A stretch of 6,026 nucleotides of DNA. It comes from Bacillota bacterium (GTDB lineage Bacteria > Bacillota > Bacilli > Bacillales > Cytobacillaceae). Position numbers and translations under genes: made by a program. The notes beneath the pieces are model-generated. The model ran no database searches. It saw nothing but the letters and a program-made list of their open reading frames with translations, and was not told the DNA's origin. Shown in pieces: positions 5,455-6,026 of this stretch. The stretch lies in assembly GCA_030705745.1 (NCBI GenBank), contig JAUZPT010000191.1:1-6026 (forward strand). The letters run 5' to 3'. The first letter of the stretch is position 1. Each line of letters opens with the position of its first letter.

Positions 5455-6026
5455 TTATTTAATAAACTGAAGCATGATGATGACAAAAAAGAGAGAGGCA
5501 TTCGCGATTTCATAAATTCCAATTTTTAATGACGATAAATTTTTTCCATAAAAACCGATTGCCCTTGTCAGGCTCGGTAAAAATGCAAATGCGACGATCC
5601 AAAATCCAAGAGAAATCCAGATAAGTGGCAGTGCAATATGGTATGACCAGGAAATCCATTTAAAGATATTGTTTTTCTTTTCTCGAATCAGAGTTTTTAC
5701 ATAAAAAGTGCTGCCCATAAAAAACATGATCGACGTGAAAAATACAAGAAGTGCGTTTTTTGTTACCATTCCATCCGCTAAATAGCTGCTTGCCAAACCT
5801 GAAAGAGAAAATGCACATATAGCACTAACATCATTTGCAAATGCTCGATCCTTATTTTTAGAAGAAAAGTATGCATTAATAAAAAAGAAAGGGATCATTA
5901 GAAGTCCGAAATAAACAAGCGATGGCCTACTGAAAAGTGGAATCATCAATAAACCTATTGCCGGAATTATATAAACAAGAGTCCATTTTGTATAAAAAGG
6001 CAATTTCTTTCTTTTAAAAAGAAGAA
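5455..6026 (-). CDS. ywiC: YwiC-like membrane protein, C-terminal part, cut by window edge
   Basis: The frame is open from the right edge to the stop at 5455, giving about 190 codons; the N-terminus lies outside. A TTG at 6003 is in frame but is not the start, because the reading frame continues upstream (LLFKRKK) without a ribosome site. About six hydrophobic segments are visible, so this is an integral membrane protein. Landmarks that I recognise from the YwiC-like family are AFANDVSAI (coded near 5817-5841) and GSTFYVKTLIREK (coded at 5677-5715). The family's biochemical role is not established. In B. subtilis ywiC lies next to fnr and arfM in the nitrate-respiration region, so finding it beside fnr supports both names. 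Here it converges on fnr and shares a terminator. Its promoter is outside the window, so Fnr control cannot be judged. Confidence 0.82.
   Translation of the reverse strand, partial: LLFKRKKLPFYTKWTLVYIIPAIGLLMIPLFSRPSLVYFGLLMIPFFFINAYFSSKNKDRAFANDVSAICAFSLSGLASSYLADGMVTKNALLVFFTSIMFFMGSTFYVKTLIREKKNNIFKWISWSYHIALPLIWISLGFWIVAFAFLPSLTRAIGFYGKNLSSLKIGIYEIANASLFFVIIMLQFIK

Noticed and set aside
6001..6003. TTG as start codon of the YwiC-like protein
   Set aside because: The frame is open to the window edge, there is no ribosome site before the TTG, and the family has a further N-terminal part that must lie outside.
1..6026. Mobile elements, CRISPR repeats, tRNA or rRNA genes
   Set aside because: No transposase, integrase, regularly spaced repeat, terminal inverted repeat or cloverleaf signature was noticed. 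All sizeable inverted repeats are terminators or the one palindrome reported.

Overview
The window reads as low-GC Gram-positive chromosome from the family Bacillaceae. The evidence is strong AGGAGG-type ribosome sites, sigma-A-like promoters, a CtsR heat-shock operator, and a run of small genes known mainly from Bacillus (yjzC, yjzD, yjaU, yjaV, ywiC). The species cannot be fixed from the sequence alone. There is no sign of a mobile element, phage, CRISPR array, rRNA or tRNA; this is ordinary core chromosome.

Layout from left to right: (1) on the minus strand, the first 79 codons of an NAD-dependent epimerase-like gene (yjaV position), running off the left edge; (2) on the minus strand, a YjaU-like alpha/beta-hydrolase-fold protein whose serine nucleophile position holds glycine; (3) a 227-bp divergent intergenic region with a 22-bp palindrome near yjaU and an extended -10 promoter for the next gene; (4) on the plus strand, yjzD (DUF2929), a 62-residue two-helix membrane protein; (5) a strong bidirectional terminator; (6) on the minus strand, clpB, the 865-residue Hsp100 disaggregase, with a consensus CtsR operator just upstream of its start; (7) on the minus strand, yjzC, a 59-residue protein starting with GTG, separated from clpB by its own terminator; (8) a 288-bp divergent region; (9) on the plus strand, fnr, a Crp/Fnr regulator with the Bacillus-type C-terminal iron-sulfur cysteine motif; (10) a bidirectional terminator; (11) on the minus strand, the C-terminal part of a YwiC-like membrane protein, running off the right edge.

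From memory of Bacillus subtilis 168, yjzC-yjzD-yjaU-yjaV lie together upstream of med/comZ and fabHA, and clpB is absent. Here clpB sits between yjzC and yjzD, and the fnr-ywiC pair (in B. subtilis part of the nar region) lies on the outer side of yjzC. The window therefore joins three units: a conserved but poorly understood Bacillus cluster, a CtsR-controlled protein-quality-control gene, and an oxygen-responsive regulator with its usual membrane-protein companion. Each block is bounded by its own terminator, so these are probably independent transcription units rather than one pathway.

I found no clearly new multi-gene system. The items most worth a second look are the hydrolase that has lost its nucleophile, the unexplained palindrome between yjaU and yjzD, the Fnr/ResD/Rex-like box with non-standard spacing between yjzC and fnr, and the fnr-ywiC pair without narK or nar genes in view.
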